Shown here: positions 27,064-36,380 of the stretch, in pieces
Layout of the letters: every line of letters starts with the position of its first letter
How positions within the stretch are numbered: the stretch's first letter is position 1
DNA from: Paenibacillus selenitireducens
Lineage (GTDB): Bacteria > Bacillota > Bacilli > Paenibacillales > Paenibacillaceae
Length of the DNA stretch: 64,000 nt
Direction: 5' to 3'
Assembly: GCF_002021565.1 (NCBI RefSeq)
Contig: NZ_MSZX01000010.1
Coordinates: 186,027-250,026 of the forward strand
Notes under the pieces: model-generated
Seen by the model: only the letters and a program-made list of their open reading frames with translations
Told to the model about the DNA's origin: nothing
The model's database searches: none
Translations under genes and position numbers: made by a program

Positions 27064-28758
27064 TTACATTTGAACGTTAAACAGGTTCGCAATTTTATAG
27101 ACCACATCATCTGTATCTGCGTTAATACTCGCTGCTTCATTGATGCTCGAAATGCTCTGCAGCGCTTGAATATCTGCATTATAGCCGATGGTGTAAATTG
27201 GAACTTTGTAGGTTGCGACGAGATCCTTGATATCTTTGAGAGAGTAACCTCGATTGGTATCGCCATCACTTAGCACGAAAATCATGGGTTTCATCGATGG
27301 ATTGACGGCTTTCTCATCTTGAAGCATTTTTAAAGCAACAATGATTGCGTCAAATGTGGCCGTACCCCCATCTGCTTGTAGACTATTCACTGCACCAACG
27401 AACATCGATTGCTGTGTCGTGTCGTACTTCTTTATCGGTAAATTAATGGTTACATCATTGGAATAAGATACAAGACCGATGCTGTTGTCTTTGCCTAGAT
27501 ACTTTTGGCCTTTAAGCAGCGATTCCTTAAGACGATTGATCGGTTCACCTGCCATACTGCCTGATACGTCTGTTACAAAAACAGCCGCAATCGGTTTACT
27601 TCCGTTTTTCTTTTCTTTCCATATTTTCTGAGCGGATGAAAGAAGGCCACCGTCCACGACAGCGAGTTCTGATTTATAATCATTTAGCTCATTAAATCCT
27701 TTTTCGTGCGCCATTTTCTGATATTTATCTTGCGTCACAAATTCAGCAAATTTCTGAATGACATCTAATTTCTCCTTCGGGAGATCACCTAGCGCGTACA
27801 GTGGACTGTCGTGTCTGATCCCAAAGGGTGTAAATACATACCCGCTTTTCAAGTCAGCCGTGTTGAGATAGGTTTGATATTCCAGCACAAAGCCATCTAG
27901 CATACCCGATTTCGCGGCGTCGCGCATTTGCATGGTTGTCGAAGCCAGAAAAGGAACGTTGGCTTGAAATTTCTCAAATCCTTGAACAGCTTTATCACTA
28001 AGGATATTCGAACTGTCAAATGTATTGAGCGCGGTGATAAGGAAATTCAAGCCTGTTGAGCTTGCAAAAGGATCCGTATAGCCCATGCTGAATTCATTAT
28101 TCGCGATCGCTTCCGTCACGGTTTTGACATTCACAGATCCATAAGAAGCGACCAGCGCATCGTTTTTGGCTTTTGTAATCACAATCCCGGGAACGTTGCC
28201 TACAAGCCGCTTGGATACAAGCTGTGTTTTCACGCCACTCGCCTTCACCATTTCGCCCCATAACTCATTCGAAGGGGTATACGCATCAGGGATATATTTG
28301 CCGGATTTAATATAATCAGCAGCCGTACCAGAGGCAATATTACGAATTTTAACGGAAGCAGGCTTCCCATTCACTTCGATATTCGCCTTATTAAATTCTG
28401 TTGCAACATCCGCTAACCAACTATCCATACCTGTTCCTGACTTCTCCGTTGAAGAGAATATCTCCACGAATTGATTGGTCGTGTTATTCACTGTGATGGG
28501 AAACTTCGATATATCCGGCAATGTCTCGCCAATATCCGCTGGATTAATATCGATCTGACCTTTTACAGGCGTTTCGGTCGTCACGGATAGGTTGGAGTAC
28601 AGCTTGTTAAGCTGCTTCCCTGCGTCTTCTGCCGTAACCTGCGATTTTGTTTTCCCCAAGTTCGAGGTAAAGTTCACCCCGAGATAGACTAGGATAAATA
28701 CGATAACCAAAATAAAGGCAGATAATAGAAACTTACTTTTTCCAGTCATTCGCTGCAC
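27064..28758 (-). CDS. membrane-anchored protein with solute-binding-like and von Willebrand factor A domains
   Basis: A 564-residue protein. An N-terminal membrane anchor (residues about 8-30, FLLSAFILVIVFILVYLGVN) leads to an extracellular region resembling a bacterial solute-binding fold at about 60-370. A VWA domain occupies the last 180 residues. The MIDAS metal motif is DVSGSMAGEP with the downstream Thr (GGTATFDAI) and Asp (VLSDGDTNRG), so it is complete. VWA proteins bind partners through a metal ion. The gene ends 26 bp before telA and begins 3 bp after xpaC. The combination suggests a surface sensor or assembly factor; no ligand can be named. Confidence 0.82.
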   Translation of the reverse strand: MQRMTGKSKFLLSAFILVIVFILVYLGVNFTSNLGKTKSQVTAEDAGKQLNKLYSNLSVTTETPVKGQIDINPADIGETLPDISKFPITVNNTTNQFVEIFSSTEKSGTGMDSWLADVATEFNKANIEVNGKPASVKIRNIASGTAADYIKSGKYIPDAYTPSNELWGEMVKASGVKTQLVSKRLVGNVPGIVITKAKNDALVASYGSVNVKTVTEAIANNEFSMGYTDPFASSTGLNFLITALNTFDSSNILSDKAVQGFEKFQANVPFLASTTMQMRDAAKSGMLDGFVLEYQTYLNTADLKSGYVFTPFGIRHDSPLYALGDLPKEKLDVIQKFAEFVTQDKYQKMAHEKGFNELNDYKSELAVVDGGLLSSAQKIWKEKKNGSKPIAAVFVTDVSGSMAGEPINRLKESLLKGQKYLGKDNSIGLVSYSNDVTINLPIKKYDTTQQSMFVGAVNSLQADGGTATFDAIIVALKMLQDEKAVNPSMKPMIFVLSDGDTNRGYSLKDIKDLVATYKVPIYTIGYNADIQALQSISSINEAASINADTDDVVYKIANLFNVQM

Positions 28759-28761
28759 CTC

Positions 28762-29499
28762 TCACGATTTATAATATTTGGTTTGCTTAATTAAGGCGTC
28801 CAATTCCTGCATGCAGGATAGTTGTTCAATATCACCGGGTTCAATGTTGTCTAAGCTGGATATCTCTAATAGCAGTTGATCAAATTTTAATAAAATTTCC
28901 TCATTATTCGATAGTGAGCTTTTCATGGATGATAGGTAGTCGTTGTATACTTTTGCTTTTTTCTGGAGAAGTTCTGTGGAGATACTGGATGACTTGCGAT
29001 GGATAACACGTTCGAACTCGGATTCGTCAAAAACACTAAGGATGTTCAATATATTTCGGATGTTCTGGTAGAACAGCTTCTCAACCTCTTGGGATACGGA
29101 TGCGAACTTCTTGAAACTCAACTCCGTCTCTTCAAATCGCTGCTTCAGCACATGGAGCAAGGTACTTTTCCTCTTCTGGATTCGCTCCATTTGCTCTAGG
29201 GCGAGACGGATATCGCTTTCAACTCCCTTGACATGACGATATCGATTTAGATTTTCGACATAATCTTCGTACGTTATCATTTCTTTCACAGATATCATGA
29301 CGGGTTTCTTGAACAATAAATGATAGATTCCATATCCAAGTGCCCATACACTGGCAAAAAGTAATGTAACCCCCGTTGCTGTTGAGAGAGCGCTTGTTCC
29401 GATCTGCACGCCAATAAATCCAGGTGAGAATACGAGGATATTCACCGCTGCTACGATAAGCATTAGACCTATTAATTTGATGATATTTGTACTAGACAA
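28762..29499 (-). CDS. xpaC: XpaC-like membrane protein (5-bromo-4-chloroindolyl phosphate hydrolysis family)
   Basis: A 245-residue protein with two N-terminal membrane helices (about 5-24 and 34-58) and a long helical cytoplasmic domain (RYRHVKGVESDIRLALEQMERIQKRKS). This matches XpaC proteins that accompany TelA in Bacilli. Its function is unknown despite the historical name. It is separated from the VWA gene by only 3 bp. Confidence 0.75.
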   Translation of the reverse strand: MSSTNIIKLIGLMLIVAAVNILVFSPGFIGVQIGTSALSTATGVTLLFASVWALGYGIYHLLFKKPVMISVKEMITYEDYVENLNRYRHVKGVESDIRLALEQMERIQKRKSTLLHVLKQRFEETELSFKKFASVSQEVEKLFYQNIRNILNILSVFDESEFERVIHRKSSSISTELLQKKAKVYNDYLSSMKSSLSNNEEILLKFDQLLLEISSLDNIEPGDIEQLSCMQELDALIKQTKYYKS

Positions 29500-29552
29500 T
29501 ATGCAATCCTCCTCTGGAAATCCTACAGGACAAGCTAAAATGATCGAATATA

Positions 29553-30140
29553 CTAGACTTCAGCCGCCTTGCGATGACGTCGTGCAAAGCTCGATAAGGG
29601 ATTGTTAAGTGATCTAAGAAGGTTCTCCGTATCTTCTAGAATTGCTCCTTCTGGGACGATATAGGTATGTAACTCCCTCCACTGGTTTTTCATCACTGCA
29701 TTGTATCTACGTTGCATGCCAGAAAAAGTCACAAGTAATATGCCATCCGATTTACGAATCTCACTAGGATTAAACTCACCGCGCTCTAACGCTTTACGAA
29801 TCGTCGCTCCCCCGCCTTCGATCCCCCACAATCGAGCCGCTTCGGATAAACCAAAAACTTCATTAACGCTGATACCATGCGGAGGGTAGGATGGAATGGG
29901 GCCTTGAATCATCGAAAGCTCATGTTGCGCATATACCCGTTTATGGCCGCCTTGCAACCTTTCCCCATGCACATCGTAAGCAATAACAGAAATGACAACC
30001 TTTCCTTCACGTTCTAAAAATTCACGAACCGCCTGCAAATCTGTTAATGCAGCACGCTCGTTCCGAGCAGGAAATATGGATGCGGGCCACAGTCGTTCCC
30101 CATTCGCCAAAATGACCTGAAAACACAATAGATGCTCCAT
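29553..30140 (-). CDS. hypothetical protein with helix-turn-helix-like segment
   Basis: About 195 residues and soluble; the family is not firmly recognised. The N-terminal 80 residues look like a small beta-rich domain. The middle (SVNEVFGLSEAARLWGIEGGGATIRKALERGEF, 90-125) resembles an MerR/excisionase-type DNA-binding helix-turn-helix. The ATG at 30140 is chosen because GGAGGG lies five bases before it; the ATG at 30152 overlaps that site. It opens the xpaC-VWA-telA operon, and its promoter carries the 22-bp palindrome at 30194-30215, so it may be the operon's regulator. Confidence 0.6.
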   Translation of the reverse strand: MEHLLCFQVILANGERLWPASIFPARNERAALTDLQAVREFLEREGKVVISVIAYDVHGERLQGGHKRVYAQHELSMIQGPIPSYPPHGISVNEVFGLSEAARLWGIEGGGATIRKALERGEFNPSEIRKSDGILLVTFSGMQRRYNAVMKNQWRELHTYIVPEGAILEDTENLLRSLNNPLSSFARRHRKAAEV

Positions 30141-30185
30141 AAATCCCTCCATCTATGTTCCAAGTAATGGTACTTTAATATGAAA

Positions 30186-30215
30186 ATAATACCATTGTCA
30201 CGAAATCGTGACAAT
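30186..30215 (-). promoter_or_regulatory. promoter overlapped by a 22-bp palindromic operator
   Basis: On the minus strand -35 TTGTCA (30209-30214) and -10 TATTAT (30186-30191) are spaced 17 bp. The palindrome ATTGTCACGA-AA-TCGTGACAAT (30194-30215) covers the -35 and most of the spacer, the classic position for a repressor. Confidence 0.75.
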
Positions 30216-30332
30216 TAAAATATTTCATTCCATGTCCCAAGGGTATGAACAAAATGAGGAATAAACGGTGGATTCCACACAATTTCACAAACTCAATTAT
30301 GACAAAAACAGCGTCCCCCTATATAGCCAAAC

Positions 30333-30364
30333 AAAAAAACTTCTGCATCCAAGCGCAGAAGTTT
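30333..30364 (-). terminator. intrinsic terminator of the amidohydrolase gene
   Basis: On the minus strand AAACTTCTGC pairs perfectly with GCAGAAGTTT over an 8-base loop, followed by a run of Ts. It lies 49 bp past the stop codon. Confidence 0.85.
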
Positions 30365-30402
30365 CTAAATAGTTTCCTTGAACATCCCATCAATGGAAGT
30401 AC
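30365..30402 (-). repeat. yyaL-derived repeat core (CATTGATGGGATGTTC)
   Basis: The minus strand holds TCCATTGATGGGATGTTCA, identical in its 16-bp core to 17661-17740 and similar to 38049-38070. As at 17.6 kb, it stands just before a minus-strand terminator hairpin. Too short to prove origin alone. Confidence 0.4.
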
Positions 30403-30412
30403 CTGCAGGTCA

Positions 30413-31288
30413 TTAGAGCGCCGAAATCCGCTCCTGGATGCGCGGAAACAGCCCAAAGGCATTTTCGTAAAATACTTTATCGTGGTGCTGCTCAGGCACC
30501 AGTCGGCGGACGAATTCCGCATACAGGTCGATTGGCGCGAGCGGCCAATCGGTTCCGAACAGCATTTTCTCGTAATGATCAGAATACACCAGCGCCCGGC
30601 GAAAATGGTCCATGAACAGAGGTTCGTTCATGAACCGTTCAAAATGTGGCCGATCGCCGACGACGAGGCCGGACAAATCGGCATAGACGTTCGGATTCTT
30701 GGCCACCACTTCGGCAGCATCCATCACCCAGGGATCGCCCAGATGGCAGATCATAAAGTTCACGTCACGCTGCTGGTAAGCTAATTCATCCACGGTAAGA
30801 GGATGCGAATACTTGAGCAATCCATTCATCGAGTACGTATCGCCGGTATGAATGACCACGGGCACGCCGTACTTGGCAGCCAGCTCATAGACCGGTGTAT
30901 AGATTTTGTCATGGACGTAATGATGATAGTACCCGGCATATAACTTCATTCCCGCTACTTCGGGAGCTTGCAGCCGCGCTTCGATTCGATCCAGCTCCTC
31001 TTGCGCGTGCTTCCCTGTGAGCATGTTCGGATTGATGCCCACGCATTCCATTAAGAACGGTGGAACATTGTCTTCCAAGTCAAGGCCCATTGGATTGGGT
31101 GAAGTCGAGTCGGGAAAGGCTCCCTTCGTCTGCTCCGTGACCCCCATTCCAATGCCGAGAATGACGTCGTTCTTGTCAAACTCCGCCTTGAGGCCAGCGG
31201 CTGTGTAATCGACTTTGGAGAGATCCCTCGCGGTTTGATGAAAGCTGTCGATGTCGGACAGATGAATGTGAATATCAATAATCGGCAT
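30413..31288 (-). CDS. amidohydrolase family protein (metal-dependent TIM barrel)
   Basis: About 291 residues of the amidohydrolase_2 class (decarboxylases and lactonases). The first-strand metal motif is IIDIHIHLSD. It also has AGMKLYAGYYHHYVH, the HTGDTYSMN strand, a MICHLGDPW histidine, and the final aspartate FGTDWPLAP. AAGGAG lies seven bases before the ATG at 31288; an in-frame ATG at 31321 lies within the upstream gene. The start overlaps that gene's end by 14 bp, so translation is coupled. The substrate is unknown. Confidence 0.85.
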   Translation of the reverse strand: MPIIDIHIHLSDIDSFHQTARDLSKVDYTAAGLKAEFDKNDVILGIGMGVTEQTKGAFPDSTSPNPMGLDLEDNVPPFLMECVGINPNMLTGKHAQEELDRIEARLQAPEVAGMKLYAGYYHHYVHDKIYTPVYELAAKYGVPVVIHTGDTYSMNGLLKYSHPLTVDELAYQQRDVNFMICHLGDPWVMDAAEVVAKNPNVYADLSGLVVGDRPHFERFMNEPLFMDHFRRALVYSDHYEKMLFGTDWPLAPIDLYAEFVRRLVPEQHHDKVFYENAFGLFPRIQERISAL

Positions 31289-34200
31289 TCGTGTTCTCCT
31301 TTTCGTTAGTAGGACTGGCAAAGGTCAGCTTCAGAAGGCCACGTACATCTTCTAGATTCAGCGTGTTCTTCCCCAAGATCAAAAAGGTCGGCTGTGTCCA
31401 AGCGGTTTCGCCATTCAGAAGTGGAAGATGGTGATTCACACCGTAAGTGAACACCTTATTGTTCACATACGAGGAACCCTTCTGATTGGGATAACTATTC
31501 ACAATATGCAGCATGTCCTTGCGCGAAGTCGCACCGATTCGCAAGAGCCCCTTGGACTCCAGATGCGCCTCCACCTTACCAAGAAGGAACTTGCCTTCCT
31601 CGGGGAGTTCCATCCACCCTTCGGAATAGATAGACGAAGGCTTAAAGTAACTCTCCTCCGATAGAGCATAATCCTGCAGGATCAAGCCGCTTCCGTTGCT
31701 CACCGAATGCATTACACAGAGCACAGGGACGCCAGGCAGCATAAGGTAATGCTGATTGATTGTGATCCCCCGGTTCGCTTCCTGTTTCTCGATGGAAGTG
31801 GTTATTCGAAGTCCCTTCCAGACGTTACCGTGAACATCAATCTGCTCCACCCAACCTGCAGTTCTCGGCTCCTGCTGTCTACTAAATCCACCCAGACCGG
31901 GAATTCCCACGCCGAGCCCACCGTGCCAAGGATTCCACCAGGAACGCGGTACCGCTTCCGGATAGGAGCTGTCCAGCCATTCTTCTCCTTGATGTTTTAA
32001 GGAATGCACGCAGCTTCCGAACTCAGGAGCAGCCGCAATCGAGAGAACCCCGTTACTCACCGTGTAAATCGGACCAGCCGGGCTTTCTTCCATCGCACAA
32101 ACGACGGGTGTTTCCGTCTGAGGGAACCAGAGGCCCGACCGCTCCTGAACGCGATCTTCTCCGCGATAGACGACCCTGATCTTCCTACCGGATTCGCTGT
32201 GTCCCGATAATTCCATTTCTTCAGGAGAGAGCTCAAAGCCCGCGGAGCGTAAATCCTGCTCCCTTTGCAACTCGATATCAGCCGCTATCCGCTCCGCTCC
32301 GCCATCGTTTTGCACATACATTTCAAGGCTCCCAGCAAGTGGAATCATCTTTCGTTCGATTAGTTCCGCATGAAGTGTCCCCGCCGCAAACGGATTTCCG
32401 CCGCCGAGCGTTAATTCAAGATGATCATCCAGCGCCGGAACGATCAGATTCCTCTCCTTCCGGGCGAAGGAACGGAAATCCGACCACTTGGCGAAGGTAT
32501 TCAGAGCAAACACAGTCGCCTTCGTCCGCACGACATCTCCGGCCGGAATTCGACCAAGATGATGCTCCAGCCCAAGCGGATATTCCGGACGAAGCAGCTT
32601 CAGAGAAGGGTCCCAGCAAATTCCGCATGTGACGTTCTCTTCCTTGCAGAACAGCCAGTTCTCCGTAATCTGAGCGCTGTCCCAATGACTCGGATCTCCG
32701 GCGTAAGCGTCGCCCATGTCCACGTAATTGCCCTGGTATGGCAGGATAAGACGCTTGCCGAAGAAACCGAAATTCGTCAGCACATACACGTTCTCATCCA
32801 GCGCTTTGCCGCTGGCATTGCAGATCTCATGATGAAACTCAGCGATTCCGTTGGCGGACAGCTTGGCCACCGTTTTTATCTCCAATCCCGGGAAATCTTC
32901 CGACTCGTAGAGGGCTTCGAGAACCTGGCTCTCCCCTACCGAATAGATCTTCACTTCTTTGGCCTGCTTCTTGGAGAATTCTTCTGCGAACGGCTTGCCT
33001 AGCTTCGGATAAGTCCACCAGAAGTTGTGGCTGGAGCCGGGATATTCAATCCACATTCCGTTGTCGATCTTGTTGAGATGGAGGGAGAATGCACCGTTCA
33101 CGGCTACCCACTGATCCCCGTTTTGCCCACCAAAACGGCCATATCTTCCCTTCATTAGGACAGACAATTTACTTGTGAAGGAAACCGACTTCTTTCCAGC
33201 CGGAACCGCCGCCACCTCAACATCTCGTGAATAAAGGCCGTAAGACCGTAGGGTGAAGGGGACAGGGACAGAGGCTTTGCTCTTAGCCGGAACCGTGAAG
33301 CGTACCGTACGATCCGCCCATTCCAGGAATTCATCCTCCGGCAAGTCAAAAGCGAACTCCGCTTCCGAAGTAAAATTATTCTCCACATTCAAATATAGTT
33401 CGGCCGGAAAGCCCGGATACAGTTCACCGGTTGGAAGCGCCATTTTCATCTTGAGTGGAAATTTGGGAGCTACACCCGTGCGGAATTCAACCCGCTTACC
33501 ACCGATGATCCATTTGCTCATTACAACGGGATGGGTCTTCTTATCGTTCTGTTCTTCCCGAACAGGATCAAGCTCAAACTCACCCTCCACGGTGATCGTT
33601 TCTCCCGGAGCAACCGTTAGTGCAGCGGCTAAGGCAAAACGAATATTCTTGTCGTTCTGGCCCTTGATCTCAATCGCCAGCTCGGTAGCAGACCGATTCT
33701 TGATGTGGTAGCGAATCTTATAGGCCGAGCCAAACACAAGCTCGTGGTCTTCGATCTCCGTGGAGATTGCATAGTCGGGTGTGTCAAGAGCGGTCAGCCC
33801 ACGACCGGTCTTCTCGAATTCTGCCCGCAAGGAGAGTTCTCCTTTTTGCCACGTGTAATCAAAGAAATCAAAGCCACGCTCCCGGCGTCCATCCGGTTGG
33901 ATGGGGAGTTCGCGGGTGCTGTCCGCGTACCAATCCAGCTCCTCGAAATAAGGAGCAAGCGCTTCCGTTTGCAGGACGGTTGGAATGAAGTTCATCAGAT
34001 GGACGTAATCTTCATTTTTTTCCCAGAAAAACCCGCATTTCTTATACATCGGCACCGCCTTGGTGTTGCCTGGCCAGGTGAACAAATCGAGACGAGGCCA
34101 ACCCGCTTCGACTGTCTTTCGGACGGCGTTCAAAATCAGATTGCGGCCGACCTTGTGACCGTGATAATCAGGTCTCACATTCAACAGCGGTACATACAAG

Positions 34201-34445
34201 GCCCCTTCGTCTTGACGATAGTGAGCGAAACTGCAGAAGCCGACCACCTCTTTGCCATCGACGGCGATAAACACATGTAGATTGGAGGAAATCTCCATCT
34301 CCCGGCGCACACTGTCCTCTGTTCTCTGATTGGTGCCGCCGCCCCAGCTTTCGTTGCTGCGGTTCCACATCTCAGCGACCGCTCCAGCGTAGGAAGGATC
34401 GTATTCGATAATGCGGATTTGCGCCGCAGTGGTATTTGCTGTCAT
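31275..34445 (-). CDS. large GNAT N-acetyltransferase fused to a ~900-residue uncharacterised beta-rich region
   Basis: 1056 residues, no signal peptide. Residues 8-150 are a GNAT domain: VFIAVDGKEVVGFCSFAHY, then the acetyl-CoA loop VRPDYHGHKVGRNLILNAV and FTWPGNTKAVPMYKKCGF. The remaining 900 residues look like successive beta-sandwich domains (for example YKIRYHIKNRSATELAIEIKG, and PLKMKMALPTGELYPG). A later part resembles carbohydrate-processing mutarotase folds (GVLSIAAAPEFGSCVHSLKH.., SYPEAVPRSWWNPWHGGLG). The enzyme may act on a glycan or sugar, but this is only structural resemblance. Codons are G+C-rich. Co-transcribed with the amidohydrolase. GGGAG precedes the ATG. Confidence 0.75.
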   Translation of the reverse strand: MTANTTAAQIRIIEYDPSYAGAVAEMWNRSNESWGGGTNQRTEDSVRREMEISSNLHVFIAVDGKEVVGFCSFAHYRQDEGALYVPLLNVRPDYHGHKVGRNLILNAVRKTVEAGWPRLDLFTWPGNTKAVPMYKKCGFFWEKNEDYVHLMNFIPTVLQTEALAPYFEELDWYADSTRELPIQPDGRRERGFDFFDYTWQKGELSLRAEFEKTGRGLTALDTPDYAISTEIEDHELVFGSAYKIRYHIKNRSATELAIEIKGQNDKNIRFALAAALTVAPGETITVEGEFELDPVREEQNDKKTHPVVMSKWIIGGKRVEFRTGVAPKFPLKMKMALPTGELYPGFPAELYLNVENNFTSEAEFAFDLPEDEFLEWADRTVRFTVPAKSKASVPVPFTLRSYGLYSRDVEVAAVPAGKKSVSFTSKLSVLMKGRYGRFGGQNGDQWVAVNGAFSLHLNKIDNGMWIEYPGSSHNFWWTYPKLGKPFAEEFSKKQAKEVKIYSVGESQVLEALYESEDFPGLEIKTVAKLSANGIAEFHHEICNASGKALDENVYVLTNFGFFGKRLILPYQGNYVDMGDAYAGDPSHWDSAQITENWLFCKEENVTCGICWDPSLKLLRPEYPLGLEHHLGRIPAGDVVRTKATVFALNTFAKWSDFRSFARKERNLIVPALDDHLELTLGGGNPFAAGTLHAELIERKMIPLAGSLEMYVQNDGGAERIAADIELQREQDLRSAGFELSPEEMELSGHSESGRKIRVVYRGEDRVQERSGLWFPQTETPVVCAMEESPAGPIYTVSNGVLSIAAAPEFGSCVHSLKHQGEEWLDSSYPEAVPRSWWNPWHGGLGVGIPGLGGFSRQQEPRTAGWVEQIDVHGNVWKGLRITTSIEKQEANRGITINQHYLMLPGVPVLCVMHSVSNGSGLILQDYALSEESYFKPSSIYSEGWMELPEEGKFLLGKVEAHLESKGLLRIGATSRKDMLHIVNSYPNQKGSSYVNNKVFTYGVNHHLPLLNGETAWTQPTFLILGKNTLNLEDVRGLLKLTFASPTNEKENTNADY

Positions 34446-34593
34446 GAAATCATCTCCCTATTTTTCAGAATATGTGTATGTATTCGTAAGTTATTGAAAA
34501 CTGGCCCTATGAGTTCTAATTATACTATTATTTGGAAGAATATAAAGAATGTCCTTAAGCGAATTACTAAATCATTTTGCCAAGTGACAGCAG

Positions 34594-34632
34594 AAAAGCC
34601 GGTTTTCCCTTACGATAAGGAACACCGGCTTT
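34594..34632 (-). terminator. intrinsic terminator of the alpha/beta hydrolase gene
   Basis: AAAGCCGGT and ACCGGCTTT arms with extra pairing toward the loop, ending in TTTT on the minus strand, 11 bp after the hydrolase stop. Confidence 0.75.
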
Positions 34633-34642
34633 CATGTTGTTA

Positions 34643-35620
34643 CTACTCTTTTCCTATATACTTATCCATAAAGCGATCTACTCTTTGGAAATATTCAGTG
34701 GGGTAATGATTGATTGCATCGATATGCTCCGTATTATGCGGGTACCATACTTCTGCATAGGGGTCATCTTTTAATGACTCAAAAATTGCCTCTGTATTTT
34801 TATAACTAATTTGCTGATCTCCAGTTCCATGAATCAGCATAACTGGCTTGTCTTTCATCTTCTTTACTGCATCCATAGGAGATACGGAATCAAGATCAAC
34901 ATTTAAGACCCATTTACCCACCCATGTCGATGTATAACTAAATGGAAAAGAAGGTAAACCTGAAAAGAAGGGCAAACCCTCTTTCAGAAATAGACCTGCA
35001 TTACGAAAAGGACTATCTGCAACTACAGCTTTGATGTCAGCACTTTCACTTGCGGCTAGCAAAGTAGTAGCAGCACCCATCGAAAAGCCAATAACTCCAA
35101 TGTTATCTCCAGCGTGGTCTCTGGATTTTAAATAGCTTACAGCTCCAAGCAAATCATATTTTTCATTGAGGCCAAGTGTAATCATGTTACCATCGGATTT
35201 ACCTTGCGAATTGAGGTCAAATGCCAATACATTATAGCCTTTCGGAACGAAATGCTCTACTAACTTTTTGGTCCGCCCTTTGACTAAACGATTGCTTGTA
35301 TATCCATGGACGACAATAATCGTCTGATCGCTTGCCTTATTGGAAAGACCATTTGCATAAAAGAAGGAACCTCTAATCGTATTATCATTTTTCAAGCTCT
35401 TGAACTCAACCTCTTCGTAGGGAGTTTTATCGATATTCAATTCGTAGCTGACATTCGTGTCTCTAGGAATGTGCAGCAAGGTATCCATTACTTTATAGGA
35501 TATAAAAAATACTAAACCCACCACAAGCAATAGCACAATCCCTAGGATCAATATAATTTTCCTCCGTTTTTTCGAACGAACGTTTAATTTCAAATTTGGT
35601 TGTAATGATGTTTCACTCAT
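34643..35620 (-). CDS. membrane-anchored alpha/beta hydrolase
   Basis: A 325-residue protein with one N-terminal membrane helix (IILILGIVLLLVVGLVFFISY, about 22-43) and an extracellular or membrane-facing alpha/beta hydrolase domain. The oxyanion and nucleophile region includes VVHGYTSNR and the elbow GFSMGAAT (Ser near 197). The catalytic Asp is probably in HGTGDQQISY and the His in HNTEHIDAI. It resembles YqkD-type hydrolases. The start overlaps the tetR stop by 4 bp (ATGA), so it is the co-translated target of that regulator. Confidence 0.87.
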   Translation of the reverse strand: MSETSLQPNLKLNVRSKKRRKIILILGIVLLLVVGLVFFISYKVMDTLLHIPRDTNVSYELNIDKTPYEEVEFKSLKNDNTIRGSFFYANGLSNKASDQTIIVVHGYTSNRLVKGRTKKLVEHFVPKGYNVLAFDLNSQGKSDGNMITLGLNEKYDLLGAVSYLKSRDHAGDNIGVIGFSMGAATTLLAASESADIKAVVADSPFRNAGLFLKEGLPFFSGLPSFPFSYTSTWVGKWVLNVDLDSVSPMDAVKKMKDKPVMLIHGTGDQQISYKNTEAIFESLKDDPYAEVWYPHNTEHIDAINHYPTEYFQRVDRFMDKYIGKE

Positions 35621-36252
35621 TTAGATTCCCTCGCTTTTTCTTTAGGTTGTGTGGGTGCGAACAAATATAAGGCATGCTCCTTCAAATTTGCCCACTCGGG
35701 GTGATGGATAATACTTTCTCCAAGAGTTAAACCTATTCCATTTAAGAAAGAGATATAGGCGCGAGAGATCATAGCTGGCGAAAAGTTTTTGTTGAATTCT
35801 CCCATTAACTGTCCCTTGGCATAGACGCATTCGATAGTATCTGTCATTATTTTTGTACTTTCAAGGACCTTCTGTGTAAGTTCAGGAAATCTTATCCGTT
35901 GTCCTAAGACATATTGAACAAGCCGCAATTCATTTGTATAGCAATAGATATGATTGAATTGTTCTTCTACCATGTTCTTAATTAATACGCTAGGCGTCCC
36001 CTCTTGTTTTAGACAAGCAAGCGACTTCACCTGAATATCAGCAAGCGGCTCAAGGACAGCGGCGTAGAATAAGGCTTCTTTGCTTGGGAAATACTGAAAA
36101 ATGGTTCCAGCAGTCACTCCCACACGCTGTGCAATGAGAGCCGTTGTGGTATTAGAATATCCATTTTCTGCGAACAGGACAACGGCTTCTTTTAGGATAC
36201 AACTACGACGCTCCTGTCTTTTTTCTTCATTGATTGGTCTTGCCAAATTCAT
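35617..36252 (-). CDS. TetR family transcriptional regulator
   Basis: About 211 residues. The N-terminal helix-turn-helix (NTTTALIAQRVGVTAGTIFQYFPSKEALFYA, about 35-65) is typical TetR; the remaining helices form the ligand domain. The ATG at 36252 is preferred, with a GTG at 36258 also in frame. The near-perfect 30-bp inverted repeat at 36278-36307 just upstream is its likely operator, so it represses its own operon. Confidence 0.9.
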   Translation of the reverse strand: MNLARPINEEKRQERRSCILKEAVVLFAENGYSNTTTALIAQRVGVTAGTIFQYFPSKEALFYAAVLEPLADIQVKSLACLKQEGTPSVLIKNMVEEQFNHIYCYTNELRLVQYVLGQRIRFPELTQKVLESTKIMTDTIECVYAKGQLMGEFNKNFSPAMISRAYISFLNGIGLTLGESIIHHPEWANLKEHALYLFAPTQPKEKARESK

Positions 36253-36277
36253 CCCCACTCTCTGTAGTTTAATTGCT

Positions 36278-36307
36278 ATTAATTAAATGATCGATCAATT
36301 AATTAAT
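36278..36307. promoter_or_regulatory. putative TetR operator (30-bp inverted repeat)
   Basis: ATTAATTAAATGATC and GATCAATTAATTAAT are reverse complements except at one position, with no spacer. It lies 26 bp upstream of the tetR start, where it would cover the promoter. Confidence 0.65.
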
Positions 36308-36380
36308 AATATAACTCTAATTACTAATTATTGCAAGAGTAAATTCATCTTACTCATGCGTAGGATGAAACTTCACAAAT

